This document shows positions 35,343 to 48,589 of a stretch of DNA of 64,000 nucleotides, piece after piece. Within the stretch, counting starts at the first letter, position 1; every line of letters begins with the position of its first letter. Source of the stretch: Mesostigma viride (lineage: Eukaryota; Streptophyta; Mesostigmatophyceae; Mesostigmatales; Mesostigmataceae); the NCBI GenBank assembly GCA_009746045.1, contig RPFO01000114.1, forward strand, positions 357,219 through 421,218. Direction: 5' to 3'. The position numbers were made by a program, and so were the translations under genes. Below the pieces are notes generated by a model that saw only the letters and a program-made list of their open reading frames with translations, was not told the origin of the DNA and ran no database searches.

Positions 35343-37559
35343 ATGTTTCATGTCCCACGTAGCTCCCACAAAAACCAGCATCTTCATTAAAACAATAAGT
35401 GGAAGCATACATGTGACACTATTGACATGCCCGGAGGCACGCCGTTCAAGGCCCTTCATGAAGTACGTTGCCCTAGAGGCAACCAAGACAAGGGTGGGTG
35501 GGTGGGGAGCAAAGAAAGAGGCCGACAAAACCAGCCAGAGCGGCTTTTAGTCGCAAAACCTCCCTTATCCCTAGCTAACTGACGTCATTAAACCCTTATC
35601 AAAGAGACAACCAGCGCAGGCCAGAAATCGGGAGAATCCGGACCATGGTAGCTCGAGCCTGCCGTTATCTTTTCCGCGTTTTCGAGTCGTTCAGGATGAT
35701 GAAGATGAATGGTGATGGAAATGTGTATCCTTGTGCATTGAAATTATGGCTGGCTTACGTGTGGAGCGACTAGATGACCTAGACGGTGGGGCCGGAAACA
35801 GCATGCTTGATCAGGGCGTGTGTTTCTAGCCTAACTGGCCGGGAGTGCCTTATGTTCAGTGATGCTAGTAAGACGCTAACCGTACAGACCGGGGGTAGAA
35901 TATCCCGAATCTGCACGGCTAGTATTAAATAATGCGTAGGTTGTTCTTTTCAGGGGCACTGCACCTCACGCCCCGTTCCGCCCGGGTATAATCAACCCAA
36001 GCGCGGAACGCACATTTTATTTAATTCATTTTTCAACCATGCACTATACTGCATCTACTAATCACAAAAGCTCTAGCCAAACAGCTACGAGAAAACACTA
36101 CGACATATAAGCCGCTCATCCAGCGGCCTCTTGTTCCCGCATTCACGTATAGAAGAAACTCCGTTCAAAGAACCCCGATTCATGTCCCACGTAGCTCCCA
36201 CAAAAACCAGCATCTTCATTAAAACAATAAGTGGAAGCATACATGTGACACTATTGACATGCCCGGAGGCACGCCGTTCAAGGCCCTTCATGAAGTACGT
36301 TGCCCAATCACCCCCGCCCTGGCTTTCCCTTGAAGCCGCACTCCACCTTGCTCGTTGTCACAAGTGACCGCCCTGCCGCAAAACGGGAGCCCCCCCACAT
36401 CGGGAGGCGTGTGCCCGGCGGCTGTGGATGCAAGGCCAGGCCCAAAAAGGCCCAGCGCATTTGCACTGCGATTGCGCACGGCGAGCCTATCATGACCCCT
36501 CTCGGGGCCCCGAGTCGGTACCGCTATGGCCGTCTCCCCATAGACCCGGGGTGCTTCGAGAAAAAACGTGGACCTAGCCCAGGCCCCGCCAGCCCGGATG
36601 CCCGAGGCCACAGCCCCAGGCACCTGGCTGAACGAGAGTCCGTTCAGCCAAGACCGCATTCCCCCCGAGGTTTCTATGCGTGGGGAAAAAATTTCTAGCT
36701 TAAGCGCTTTTCCCATCGCCGTCCCCAGCCCCAACCACCCCCCCCTCGGCGGAAGGCAATTGCAAAGTTTGCTGGCCAGCAGCAATTTCCGAAGAAAAAG
36801 CCTCAGGCCGCGGACCGAGACACGGGTCGCCAGTGCCAGCCATCCGGCTCCAACCCGGGGTGCAAGCATCCCCAGGTACGGAGCACCAGCTCGCGCACTG
36901 GGCCGACCAAGCGACAGTTGAGCACCTGTCACGGCACCCGGCCCACCAAAGACCCCAAGCTGGGGAAAAGGTGCGGACCGGAGGTAATCATTTTCTTTTC
37001 TTTTAGTTAACCGGGCGAGGAACTACGCCTGGCCGGTTAACAACTGGAAGTCTCACCACTGGCCAAGTGGCCGGTGCGACCAGTGCTTTTGGGATTTTGC
37101 TCCGCAGCACCCATAGCTGCGGCTGCCGCCGCAACGACAACGAGCAAAGAAAGAGGCCGACAAAACCAGCCAGAGCGGCTTTTAGTCGCAAAACCTCCCT
37201 TATCCCTAGCTAACTGACGTCATTAAACCCTTATGTTCAGTGATGCTAGTAAGACGCTAACCGTACAGACCGGGGGTAGAATATCCCGAATCTGCACGGC
37301 TAGTATTAAATAATGCGTAGGTTGTTCTTTTCAGGGGCACTGCACCTCACGCCCCGTTCCGCCCGGGTATAATCAACCCAAGCGCGGAACGCACATTTTA
37401 TTTAATTCATTTTTCAACCATGCACTATACTGCATCTACTAATCACAAAAGCTCTAGCCAAACAGCTACGAGAAAACACTACGACATATAAGCCGCTCAT
37501 CCAGCGGCCTCTTGTTCCCGCATTCACGTATAGAAGAAACTCCGTTCAAAGAACCCCGA
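35343..37559 (-). mobile_element. Split-direct-repeat (DIRS/PAT-like) non-autonomous element 1
   Basis: Direct repeats P (35343-35472 and 36179-36307) and Q (35513-36178 and 37143-37559) are arranged P-Q-P-internal-Q. Read on the minus strand this is A1-internal-B1-A2-B2, the split-repeat layout of PAT/Ngaro/TOC-type tyrosine-recombinase retroelements. The internal part (36308-37142, 835 bp, GC-rich) encodes nothing recognisable, so the copy must depend on another element. A short GGGTGGGTGGG linker separates P and Q in the tandem part. Q1 carries a 248-bp insertion. No target duplication is seen, as expected for this class. Confidence 0.68.
35594..35853 (-). mobile_element. 248-bp retroposon insertion with CCTTAT duplication
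   Basis: The insert at 35600-35847 interrupts repeat Q1. The intact Q2 copy shows the empty site. CCTTAT flanks both sides (35594-35599 and 35848-35853). Its plus-strand start CAAAGAGACAACCAGCGCAG is the inverse of the family A 3' end. Confidence 0.88.
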
Positions 37560-39007
37560 ATCACAGGCTCAACCGGAACTCCCGATCAACACGTCAGTAC
37601 CACCCTCTGTAGGCAAGTCCATATCGAACGGACGTAACGCCACTGAGAGACGGCGTAACTAACAAAGATAACCCGCCCCCCCGCCCCCAACAGGTAGGGA
37701 GCCCCTTGCAGCAGTAGAGAGGACCACGATAAAAACAAAGTAAGATAGCGGGTAATCATGAAGTAGACCTACGCATCCCATGACTATGCCACCACCAATT
37801 AGCTTCCCATTACGCAGTGAGAGTTACGTCATCTGGTGGGATTCGACCGACTAGCCAATCGGTGCAGGGGCTTACCACCTCCATCAATTGAGCCACCTCC
37901 CCCCAATGGTGGTTCCCCTGACTGCCTGGAGGAGGGCTTGCCGGGGCGGACGGCATCCAAGGCAGGACTCCCACCACGAACAATTACACTCCCACTTGGT
38001 AGTGAGTAGGCCAACTAATGATAACACACACAAAGGATGCACACTACATACCGGAGCACCCTCACAGGCGTGCGCAGGGCGGGTCTACAACCCTCTACCC
38101 TACACTCCATCGCTGTGCAAGTTGCCACGTTTTTCTCAATAAAAGCTCCATAGAGGCCCTTTAGTGCTGGACATCTGTATCGGTATCGGGAATGGGTTAA
38201 CACAACCGCGAGCAACTCTTCTTCAGCACTTGAGCCACAGGAGGATGTCGCACAGGTCGCGCTCGTTCGTCCCACGTCAGGTGTGGCGGTGTCTTCCCGG
38301 TATACCTGCTCCTTCTACCTCTAGGTCAGGGCCTGCATGCATACAAAGGAAGACAAGAAGATATTATCGGACTTGGGAACATGCCAAACACGCCCCTGGT
38401 AATAAACCCGCGTTCTGCTAAGCGTATGTGTGTGCCATTCTTGACATATGTAAATTAACAAAAAAAAGTATACCTTACCGAGACTACCAAACCGAGAACC
38501 GATCGACATCATGTGTGGGTGCATGGTCATGTGTATTGGACAATTTGTGTGTGTTTTCCTGTGAGCAAAAATATATGGCCATGTACAAAAAAGCAATCCG
38601 GCATGTAGTTCAGGTAGAGAACAACTTACAAAAACTTAAATGATACTACAATCAAATGCGAACAAATCAACAACATTGTTAGGTTGTTATTCATGTGTAT
38701 AAAACATACATCACGATTCACCTGTCAAGTCCTCAATGCAGGTCCGGGCATCTTCCCGAACACCAAGAGAGGAGCTTTGACCTCCCACCATGACGTCACG
38801 GTCTGCATGCATTCACAAAAAGACATTTATTTCAAAGGTTTTTATGTAAATTAGTTTAATGCAGTAGTAGATTCCTCAAAACCCGGCCTCTCCCCCAAGT
38901 TATAGATTTACTACCTCGCTTTCTCAAAGCTGGCCTATCTCACGTTACCATAAATAGGTCCCAAGCGATCCCGAGCGTCATGTGAGCAAACCCTTGTGGT
39001 AAAGACT
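37560..39007. other. Spacer with no recognised feature
   Basis: 1.45 kb of unique-looking DNA between the split-repeat element and the inverted arrays. No convincing exon or RNA was found. Confidence 0.4.
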
Positions 39008-41050
39008 TTACGTTAGTGCCCGTGCCCCTTTACTAACGTTAGTGCCCAGCCCCCTCTGCTATCGTTAGTGCCCGTGCCCCTTTACTAACGATAGTGCCCA
39101 GCCCCCTCTGCTAACGTTAGTGCCCGTGCCCCTTTACTAACGTTAGTGCCCAGCCCCCTCTGCTAACGTTAGTGCCCGTGCCCCTTCACTAACGTTAGTG
39201 CCCGTGCCCCTCTGCTAACGTTATTCCCGAGCCCCCTCTGCTATCGCTAATTCCCGTGCCCCTTTATATTTGGACCAGGAACACATCCCACAACTAGGCT
39301 CGACTATCCTACAACCAGGAACGTGTTTCCCACAACCAGGAACGTGTATCCCACAACCAGGAACGTGTATCCCACAACCAGGAACGTGTTTCCCACAACC
39401 AGGAACGTGTTTCCCACAACCAGGAACGTGTATCCCACAACCAGGAACGTGTTTCCCACAACCAGGAACGTGTTTCCCACAACCAGGAACGTGTATCCCA
39501 CAACCAGGAACGTGTTTCCCACAACCAGGAACGTGTTTCCCACAACCAGGAACGTGTATCCCACAACCAGGAACGTGTTCCACAACCAGGAACGTGTTTC
39601 CCACAACCAGGAACGTGTTTCCCACAACCAGGAACGTGTTTCCCACAACCAGGAACGTGTTTCCCACAACCAGGAACGTGTTTCCCACAACCAGAACAAG
39701 TATCCTACAACCAGGAACGTGTTTCCCACAACCAGGAACGTGTTTCCCACAACCAGGAACGTGTTTCCCACAACCAGGAACGTGTTTCCCACAACCAGGA
39801 ACGTGTTTCCCACAACCAGGAACGTGTATCCTACAACCAAGAACGTGTTTCCCACAACCAGGAACGTGTATACCACAACCAGGAACAAGTATCCTACAAC
39901 CAGGAACAAGTATCCTACAACCAGGAACGTGTTTCCCACAACCAGGAACGTGTTTCCCACAACCAGGAACGTGTATCCTACAACCAGGAACGTGTTTCCC
40001 ACAACCAGGAACGTGTATCCTACAACCAGGAACGTGTTTCCCACAACCAGGAACGTGTTTCCCACAACCAGGAACGTGTTTCCCACAACCAGGAACAAGT
40101 ATCCCACAACAAGGAACACATCCCACAACCAGGAACGTGTATCCCACAACCAGGAACAAGTATCCCACAACAAGGAACGTGCATCCCACAACCAGGAACA
40201 CATCCCACAACCAGGAACGACTATCCCACAACCAGGAACGTGCATCCCACAACCAGGAACAAGTATCCCACAACAAGGAACACATCCCACAACCAGGAAC
40301 GTGTATCCCACAACCAGTCGCGCAGTCGGTCTGAATGACTGGCATTATACCGTGCGTCATATTCGTCTCCGGCTTGGCAGTGCCGTCATCCTGCATACAA
40401 AAAGAACATTGGAGCCAGCACTTTCCCGCGGGTTGTAGCCGATATTCCTCCATGCAGCGATATTCACCAATGCGCTATCAATAAACAAGTCGACACCATC
40501 CGGTATGTAAAAAAAGCACGCTGCTGGCCACGACGGTCACGGCGATGATGAACGACAATAACAAGAACGCCTAATAGCAGGCGTCATACAAACTAGAACA
40601 GACTGGAACAACTACTTACCCAGTCGTCTGTGATCTTGACGCAGAGCCTGGTTTACAAGGAAGCGAGGGAAACCGGCCACTATGAGCACCCCTACTTAAC
40701 CCACATAATGAAGGTTAGGAATCCTCCCCATCATGCTAACCGTAGACTCGGTGAAACGCCCCATGCTACAAATACGATAGCCCAGCAGCGACTACTTGCG
40801 GCCATCACCTTGTCCAGTTCTGGCTGGCTGTGCGGCGGTAATTTTACCAAGTTTAAAAATGTTACGCCGCACCAGTCTGTGCTTTTTTACGTAGTACCAG
40901 TGTAGTGTAGAAATCTGCCAAAAGAGCAAACGCCCAAAGCCAACTTCCAAGACGCCCAAAGCCAAATTCCAAGACGCCCAAAGTGTGACACAAAGCCCAA
41001 AGGCGGGCGAGTCTGGCGCGGCGCCGGCCATTGGGCCCCGGAATAAGAAA
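39008..41050 (-). repeat. Repeat-bearing unit, right inverted copy
   Basis: Mirror of 29889-33556: ACTAACGTTAGT array (39008-39262), 21-bp array (39281-40318, about 50 copies) and head (40319-41050). The arrays are shorter than in the left copy, so copy numbers have diverged while the head stayed close to identical. Confidence 0.88.
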
Positions 41051-41449
41051 TACCCTTCGAAGTTCGTTCACCGGATCCTGCTTCAAAAGCCCTGATACAC
41101 GCGAGTTGACTAAGATTCCGCACTAAGGGCGCCAATAAGTGCTGATGCCGGCAAGCACGTCATACTACGTGGCAATCATTCATGAGGCGCGGAGTGGGAA
41201 CAGTACGGCATCTGTGCGGTGCACAGTATCGTGGCCTCAATTCCTGGAAGCAGCCAAACGACGCGACGCGTGGCTCGGCAAGTATTTTGACGAGAAAGAT
41301 CCTACGATTCGCAAAGCTGGCAAGGCGCGCGACGAGCGAGATCCGCTGCACCACCATTTTAGTCGGTTGCTTGCTGGTGGGGGGTGTCTGTCTTCTTGTT
41401 TCCTGCATAGTCGTCGGCCCCTTTACCGCAGGTAACATTATTTGGCATC
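41051..41449 (+). other. Upstream region of the unnamed + strand gene
   Basis: Contains an open frame at 41139-41435 (MLMPASTSYYVAIIHEARSG...) whose first 75 residues look protein-like but match nothing I know. It could be an upstream coding exon, a 5' UTR or a retroelement scrap. The promoter of the downstream gene should be here. Confidence 0.35.
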
Positions 41450-44400
41450 ATGACGGGCCACACTTATACCGAAGCCGAGGTCGCCGAGGTGTTTGCTTAC
41501 CTCGAGCGCATGAAGACCTGGCCGGTTAACTGTAAGTTGAGGCGGGATGACAGAAACCTCTCGTTGTCGCGTTATGGCTTTTATTTTCATGATGCGTGCC
41601 ATGACATCTGTGTCGACTTCTGACTGGGGGGATCTGCCTCTACGTACGTTAATGTGCCATAAACTTATTAGTCCTTGTATGCCTTCATCCTTATCCTTTC
41701 CTTTTATGGTCGATGGTATGTCTTGGACTGTACAGACTATACCAACCTCAAGGGTAATTTCGGCAAAATCTTCGCCAACACCAATTATGTCATCCCTGAC
41801 TCGGTCAAGGACCTGGACTTCAGCGTCGACTTCGGAACCCTTGACTCCGCTCGTTATCCACCACGTATGGTGGAGGATGCCCTAAGGATTGAGGGTGTCC
41901 GCATGTACAGGTACGCTCGGCCTACCCTCGAGCTATCCGTTTTCGTGTCGGCACTCGTAGCCAGGCGCAGTCAACGCAGGCACACTACTTGTATGACGGT
42001 GTGGAGGGACCGTTATCACGCGCCCTGCACATTTGTGCGTAACTGTGCTCATGTCCGTACTCACCTCTTAGCTTATGTATCGGTGCACGCCCGCACCCTT
42101 GCTCTTGTGCAGGCGCACGCAGCGCGACCGCCAGCTGGAGGACATCCGCAAGGAGTATGACGCGGCGACGCTCGCCGCCGAAAACCAGCTCTGGTGGCTC
42201 GCTCACTGCCAGGTAACATTTACTGTGTGTTACGGTGGGCACTGTGTGTGTGGGGGGGGGGGCATCAAGTGGTGTTAACACTGGACGGTCGCCATCTCTG
42301 GTCGCTCCCACACGGCCAGGTAATGTACTCACGTGTTATGCTCGGCAGGTTTAGCGATTGTGAAGGCGTGGCCATATTCACGCCCAGCTCTGGTGGCTCT
42401 GGTGGCTCTGGTGGCACTGGCAGGGGGGGGGCTGTGCGGATGCCAGGTGTATTTTGGTTATCGGCTAGGAGGCAAGGTGTTTGTGCTCCCCGCCCCCTCC
42501 GTTGTCGTATGTTAACAACTATCATTCCTTCATCACAGCTGGTTACCCACCTATGGCAGATTGTGCATGCCCAGGTGAAGTAGGTATGCGAGCACTGTTA
42601 CGGATGCCAGATGCTATGGTAAAGTATAGATGTGAGCAAGGTGACAGATGCCAGGGCACTGCTCGTGTTCCGTCGCCCAGTGCATCCTTGGACCTTATCC
42701 CACCCTTCGTGCGTGTTCACTCCTAGCGACCGCTGCTGCCGCTCATCAGCATGCGCCCTGATGCCCTGCTCCTAAAATCGCGCGGGCTTCCATCGCCGCC
42801 ACCATTGTCGTCACCACCACATGTCCAAACCTAATGCTGCGGCTTTTTTGCAAAGCAGCGCCGTAAGGGGGTTGCCTGGTACCTACTGTCATGCTGCCCG
42901 CAGCACCTCGCTGTGACGCGCCCGGCGTCCCCCACCCCTTGACCGTCGCTGCTGCCGCGTCCCCCACCAGCGCGATCGTGGGCGTCGCTGCCCTTCACCG
43001 TCGCTGCTGCCGCGTCCCCTCGTCCCCGTCTGTGATGCCACCGGCATGCCGCGCCCCCTCGTCCTCAACCTCGTAAACCTGTGTGTACTCTTTCCCAACA
43101 GTGGAGGCAAAGCTCAGCAAGTGCTCTGTCCCATCCGTACGGTGAAGCCCCCCCCCCCCCCCCCCCCCCAATCCTGTCAGGGCTAATCCACGTTGTCCAT
43201 GAGCTGATGCTTGGTGCCCTGTTGCGTCGCGTGGTGGTCGTGCGTCGCATGACCACCCGTCCTTGTACTACTACATCATTTAGCATCATAATACCATTTA
43301 TTCCTGCTTCCTGTATTTGTATCACTAATCTATTATTTTTTTCTGGTGGGACACCTGCCCGCGGCCTCTCTGTGTGGCATGTACCCCCCTTGTCCTTCAC
43401 TGTGCGCGTCACACACACGGTGCTGCGCGAGCGTGCCAAGAACACACCGCATTCACTAACGTGACATGTCCCTCCTGTTACCCACCCTGTGCACCGCCTG
43501 ACCGCGAACAGGCGCTGCGTGACGGCGCCAACAAGAACACCGTCTTCGTCATCGACGGCGTTGAGGTGAGGGCAAACGGGGCTGGGCATAGGAATGAGAG
43601 GTTGGGGTGAGTGGTGGGGGCAAGAGCAGCCATGGACGGCATTGGGGTGAAGGCGAGAGGATTGGGCATGGGAACGAGTGGTGGGGGCAAGTGGTGGGGG
43701 CAAGGGTACCCATCAACGGCATTGAGCTAAGGGCAAGGGCAAGGGCATTGGATGAGGGGCTGGGGCAACGTGACAGGACGAACGCTCAGGCATCTTACAT
43801 GTATGTTATGCTTCCCAGAGAACCCCTGCATGATGGCAATTACCCGCATTCCCCCTACATCAGTATGATCATCTTCAAACGTTCCTTCGCATGAAACCAA
43901 ACAAGACCCACGTTGCATGGAACCAATCTGTTCCTGGCGCATTAGAAAAGAAAAACGCGGGGGGCAATCGCAAGGGGGCAAGAAGAGTCGTCCACCTGAA
44001 TCGCGTCTCATTTCATGTTAACTAGGCACCGCACAAGTCACACCGTGTAGTAGTACAGTACAACTCACACCGTGGCCTTGTCTCGTGTGTGGCTGCGGCC
44101 CTTGGCCCGCCCTTCCTCAGGGCTTGTATTCAGGAATCAGCATGCTGACCACGAGTGCGCTTATTGTATGCCATCCGTCGCAGGACATCCTCGCGTCCGG
44201 CCGTTCTGTTGACACCGCCTGTGGCTTATTGCAGGAGTTGTATCCAGGAATCTGGTTGTTGATCGTTGAGTGCAGATGTTGTATCAAGGAGACAACCAGC
44301 GCAGGCCAGAAATCCGGAGAATTGTATACCTCCCGTTGGGCCATGACGTTGGGCGTCGCATCCTGTTGTATGCCTTTAGTTGGGCCATGACGCGTCGCAT

Positions 44401-47400
44401 CCCGTGTTATGCCTCCCGTGTCCATACTGTTGCCATCGTATGTGTTGGTGTGGGTGGCGTATCGCAGGAGGAGTACTCTGGGATCACCGTGCTGACCAAT
44501 GAGTACACGGACAACCTCAAGTACTTCACCAAGGACTCGCTGTGAGTGGGCACAGAGACGTAGTTTCGGGATAAGGGCTAGTGTGTAGCGACCCATCAGC
44601 GTGCGCACCAACACGGGTGCTTGTAGTACCAGGTTGCTGTGAGGGGTGGGGTGGGTGGGTGGGGGGCTGGGGGCTGGGGGGAAGCGGTGCATGGCGCAGA
44701 TGGGTGCATGCGGTGCTGTGACAGGATGCTGTGTTATCTTTTCGATTACTGATGTCAACGACACGATATTCCATGTCTTGTAGCTCAAGTTGTTTCCTCG
44801 TTCACTGAGTGGGGCCATGCTAAGACAATCTTTTGAACTTCCAAACACCTATGATTGTCTGTGTCTACGTATGTGTGCTCACGTGCCGGGTGCCAGGTAT
44901 GACGGAATGGTGGCCGACCTCAAACATTACTCCTCTCTACCCTGCTGAATGCCCACTGTTTTTTACTACCACTCGCCACGGAAACGTGCTCACTTGACGA
45001 ATACTTACCACTAGCAACACATCCTTACTACACCAAACAATTCCTGACACCAATAAGCACCCATGATTTGGCTGTGTGCATGCGTATATGTGTGTTTTGA
45101 TGTGCCGTGCGCCAGCTATGACACGGTCGGCAACCCCAACACCGTCTCCGCCACCCCCTCGGCCAATGGCCTGGCGGGTTTCTGGAGCGGGCGCAAGGAG
45201 GGCACCTCGTACGAGGCGTCCTGGTGGGCGCTGCTCAGGTGAGAAAGAGGAGTGAATAAAGGGTTCTATCTGTTTTATAATACTGATACTAGCATCAGTA
45301 GTACTAATATTGTTACTATAATGGCTGCAAGGAGGGTACCACATTAAAGGCATCGTGGTGGGCATTTGGCATCGTTCCGTCCTCTCACCCTCCCGCCCTA
45401 TCGCCCTTCCCACCCCCTGCCCCCCCTAGCCCTCCCACCCGCAGCTACCCGCGTGACAGGGCAGTAGTGGCGACACTGTCCTAGAGACCGATATCTATAG
45501 ATATCTATAGATGATGTTGGCTTACTATCATAAATGCCCTGTCTATAGATGATATTGGCTTACTATCATAAATGCCCTGTCTATAGATGATATTGGCTTA
45601 CTATCATAAATGCCCTGTCTATAGATGATATTGGCTTACTATCATAAATGCCCTGTCTATAGATGATATTGGCTTACTGTCATAAATGACCTGTCTATAG
45701 ATGATATTGGCTTACTAAAATGAATGCCCTGTCTATAGATGATATTGGCTTACTATCATATATACCCTAATTACCCAATGCGCCTCGTAGGCCATTTCTT
45801 GCCCATGGGTTGGCGCCGTCCTGCCCGTGCCGCCATCCGCGTCGCAGTTTACTAAACCCACATCCTTTCGGCAAGGCTTACTACCCCATTTCGGCTACTC
45901 CCACACTCTTGGTCGGCATCTTCTTGCTCTCAACAACCTGCGTGCCAAGGGTGCGGATTCACTGACCCGCTATTGCCTCCTACAATCGTCTGGACGTCAC
46001 CCACCACCACCACGCAGCAACCCGCGTGTCAAGATGACCTGGCCCCGTGTCATCGTGCACGGCGAGGAGGTCTCCTTCGACTGGTGCTGCTTCGATGTCA
46101 ACACCCACGAAGTGGTGAGTGTCGGAGGCGTTGAGTTCACTGGTAGACCATTGGCTTGCTAGATAGGCTACTATATTAAATATATAATAGGCTATATTAA
46201 ATATGTAATAGGCTACTAATGGGAACCAAGTGCGATGGGTTTCTCTTCAATACAAACTACTGCTGAAGGGGCTCAATTGCTAATGAGTCGGTCCTGTAGG
46301 TTAGGTAGGTGCACCCTTGTTATGTAGTGCTGATTCATGCACCCTTGTTGTGTAATGCTGATTCATGCACCCTTGTTATGTAATGCTGATTCATGCACCC
46401 TTGTTATGTAATGCTGATTCATGCACCCTTGTTATGTAGTGCTGATTCATGCACCCTTGTTATGTAATGCTGATTCATGCACCCTTGTTATGTAATGCTG
46501 ATTCATGCACCCTTGTTATGTAATGCTGATTCATGCACCCTTGTTATGTAATGCTGATTCATGCACCCTTGTTATGTAATGCTGATTCATGCACCCTTGT
46601 TATGTAATGCTGATTCATGCACCCTTGTTATGTAATGCTGATTCATGCACCCTTGTTATGTAATGCTGATTCATGCACCCTTGTTATGTAATGCTGATTC
46701 ATGCACCCTTGTTATGTAATGCTGATTCATGCACCCTTGTTATGTAATGCTGATTCATGCACCCTTGTTATGTAATGCTGATCCATGCACCATTGTTATG
46801 TAGTGCTGATTCATGCACCCTTGTTTTTCAATGCCGCTTCACTGTTTTTGTGACCACATCCTGGCCGCGGAATAAACGAGGCAACAACTGTGCGCTGTGT
46901 TGTCCTGTTTGTAAACGAGCATTGTTTACAGCATATTGTATTGGTCAGTCTGGTGCGTTAGTGGTGGCTGGTGGCTTGGCTAACAATCTTCCCATCGCAC
47001 CCTGGTCACCGTGTGGTCACTCTGTCGCGCGCAGACGGCCTACGGCGATGTCATCTTCTTCCGCTGCGGTGACAAGGGCGCCGCGTACAAGAAGTGAGTG
47101 GCCTGTTGTGCTGAATAGGATCGACTCCCTCTGTTACCGTAGTAAATCAGTGTTCTATTTTTATTATTATATCAAGGAGACACCCAGCGCAGGCCAGAAA
47201 TTATATTACTATTATTGCCTCCATTACTATTCAAGGGTTAGTGCTCCGTGGTTCCCCAACTGGACCACGTGTCAAACCGCGTGCTGGCAGTCCGCCCAAA
47301 CTAGACCACGTGCTTGCAGTCCGGCAGAGACGTAACATGCTGGCAGCCCACCTGTGTGTGCCCTCTTGTAACTGCCAGCACTTTGTGTGCTGGCGGCATG

Positions 47401-48166
47401 TATGTCATGTGGGCATGTACATACCTGACTTGTAATGCTGGCGGTCTTAGCATTGGCTGGGTTTCGAGCCGACTTCTGCTCACGGCCCTTGCACGATGGC
47501 AGGCCATGTGCTGAGTTCTGCCTGCTTTTTGTTGGCACTGTAAGTTGAAGTTTGGGTCGTGGTCTCTCTTTGGACGACTCGATACGTGGGTCATCCATGC
47601 ATCGGTGGCAACGAATGGCCCATGTAGAGGTGGTGGTGGTGACGCAAGGGAGAGAGATAACATGTCGATACATGGCATGTAGTCTTATACATCGCAAGTT
47701 GTCTCCTTGATATACATCGCAAGTCATCTCCCACCAGCACTGGGGGGCCGGTCATTTGCGTTTGCTATGTCAGCGTCAAGGTGCTGCATGTATTGACCTT
47801 TACTGAAGAAGACTGTGCATGGCGGATGTTTTGCAGAGTTAACGCAGACCTTTAGGGGGTCGGAGGTCGGAACGTAGGGAAAATGCCTGGGGGGGCATCC
47901 TGGTTCATAGACATGGGCCGCCCAACAGGGCATCATCCTTGACCGTCACATCTAGTGTTCCTGTTGTTGTATTCTGGAAGATTACACCAGAGAGCACATC
48001 ACTCGCTCTAGGAAAGCAAGTCACTTTATCCTGAAAACGCGTGTCTTACTGCCGCCTTTCCGCTGTTCATTGGAAAAATTCTTATCACAGGTACGAGCAC
48101 CTCTACTTCCTGCGTGACTGCTACGCTCCGTTCTTCAACGCTTACTTCAACTCGATCAAGAAGTAA
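41450..48166 (+). CDS. Unrecognised 287-aa protein, 10 exons, possible NTF2-like C-terminus
   Basis: Exons: 41450-41531, 41736-41910, 42113-42212, 43118-43141 (least certain), 43512-43565, 44468-44541, 45116-45238, 46018-46114, 47035-47093 and 48091-48166. They sum to 864 nt and all phases agree. There is no signal peptide or membrane segment. The N-terminal half is charged and helical (ERMKTWPVN, RTQRDRQLEDIRKEYDAA). The last 100 residues run VKMTWPRVIVHGEEVSFDW, then TAYGDVIFFRCGDKGAAYKK and EHLYFLRDCYAPFF, alternating strands that resemble a SnoaL/NTF2-like fold, with a Tyr/Phe-rich end. This is inference; I cannot name the family. The start at 41450 is the first Met in frame. Introns carry decayed copies of the exon edges and micro-retroposons. 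Confidence 0.68.
42885..43070. repeat. GC-rich degenerate repeat with CGTCGCTGCTGCCGCGTCCC
   Basis: Two copies of CCGTCGCTGCTGCCGCGTCCC about 55 bp apart, plus related fragments, in an intron of the unnamed gene. Confidence 0.65.
44105..44541 (+). repeat. Decayed duplicates of the EEYSGITVLTNEY exon
   Basis: The real exon at 44468 is preceded by two partial copies with their acceptors: GLYSGISMLTTSA near 44114 and ELYPGIWLLIVEC near 44235. Only the last stays in phase with the rest of the gene. Confidence 0.82.
44279..44327 (-). mobile_element. Family A micro-insertion, 37 nt
   Basis: The insert at 44285-44321 (CAAGGAGACAACCAGCGCAG plus GCCAGAAATCCGGAGAA) is flanked by TTGTAT at 44279-44284 and 44322-44327. 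It is inserted into a ghost exon copy. Confidence 0.88.
45490..45765. repeat. 38-bp tandem repeat, seven copies
   Basis: Unit contains GTCTATAGATGATATTGGCT and TACTATCATAAATGCCCT. It lies in the intron between exons 7 and 8. Confidence 0.93.
46315..46830. repeat. 28-bp tandem repeat, about 18 copies
   Basis: Unit contains CATGCACCCTTGTTATGTAA and TGCTGATT, almost identical throughout. It lies in the intron between exons 8 and 9. Confidence 0.95.
47167..47206 (-). mobile_element. Family A micro-insertion, 28 nt
   Basis: The insert at 47173-47200 is flanked by TTATAT on both sides, within an (ATT)-rich stretch. Confidence 0.8.
47687..47724 (+). mobile_element. Family A micro-insertion, 12 nt
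   Basis: The insert TGTCTCCTTGAT at 47700-47711 equals the terminal bases of family A. It is flanked by identical 13-mers ATACATCGCAAGT at 47687-47699 and 47712-47724. Confidence 0.78.
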
Positions 48167-48589
48167 ACGCCATCGCAATACCTTGTTTGAGGCACTCAAT
48201 TTATTTCTTAATGATGGCCTCGGTTTCTCATGGTGAAAACTGGTAGTACTTCAGTACTTGCCACTCGCGGAAGCATGCCACGCACTACCATGCTAATTTC
48301 ATTGTAATATTAACACACATTTGTCGGTATAACATGCCCAAATCCTAGCGGGGATGTATTTTTCATATGAGTTGTCTTCTACTGCCTATACTGTCATCCA
48401 TGAATGATCGGATTGTAGTCTGTATTTCACCATGCCAACACTCTGCAAGGGCTGATGTACTTAGTAAGTTGGGGTAAAGTTGGCTAGCTAGTGGTTCTCA
48501 ATTTTCAATTTCTCAGAGGAAGGGTACCTTGAAATAAGAGGCATGCCTCTATCGTTGACTGTATGAGGGCATGCCTCTATTCGTCGACT

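Noticed and set aside
44085-44320. Extra coding exons for the unnamed gene
   Set aside because: They resemble the exon at 44468 but contain stops or break phase, and one is cut by a micro-insertion.
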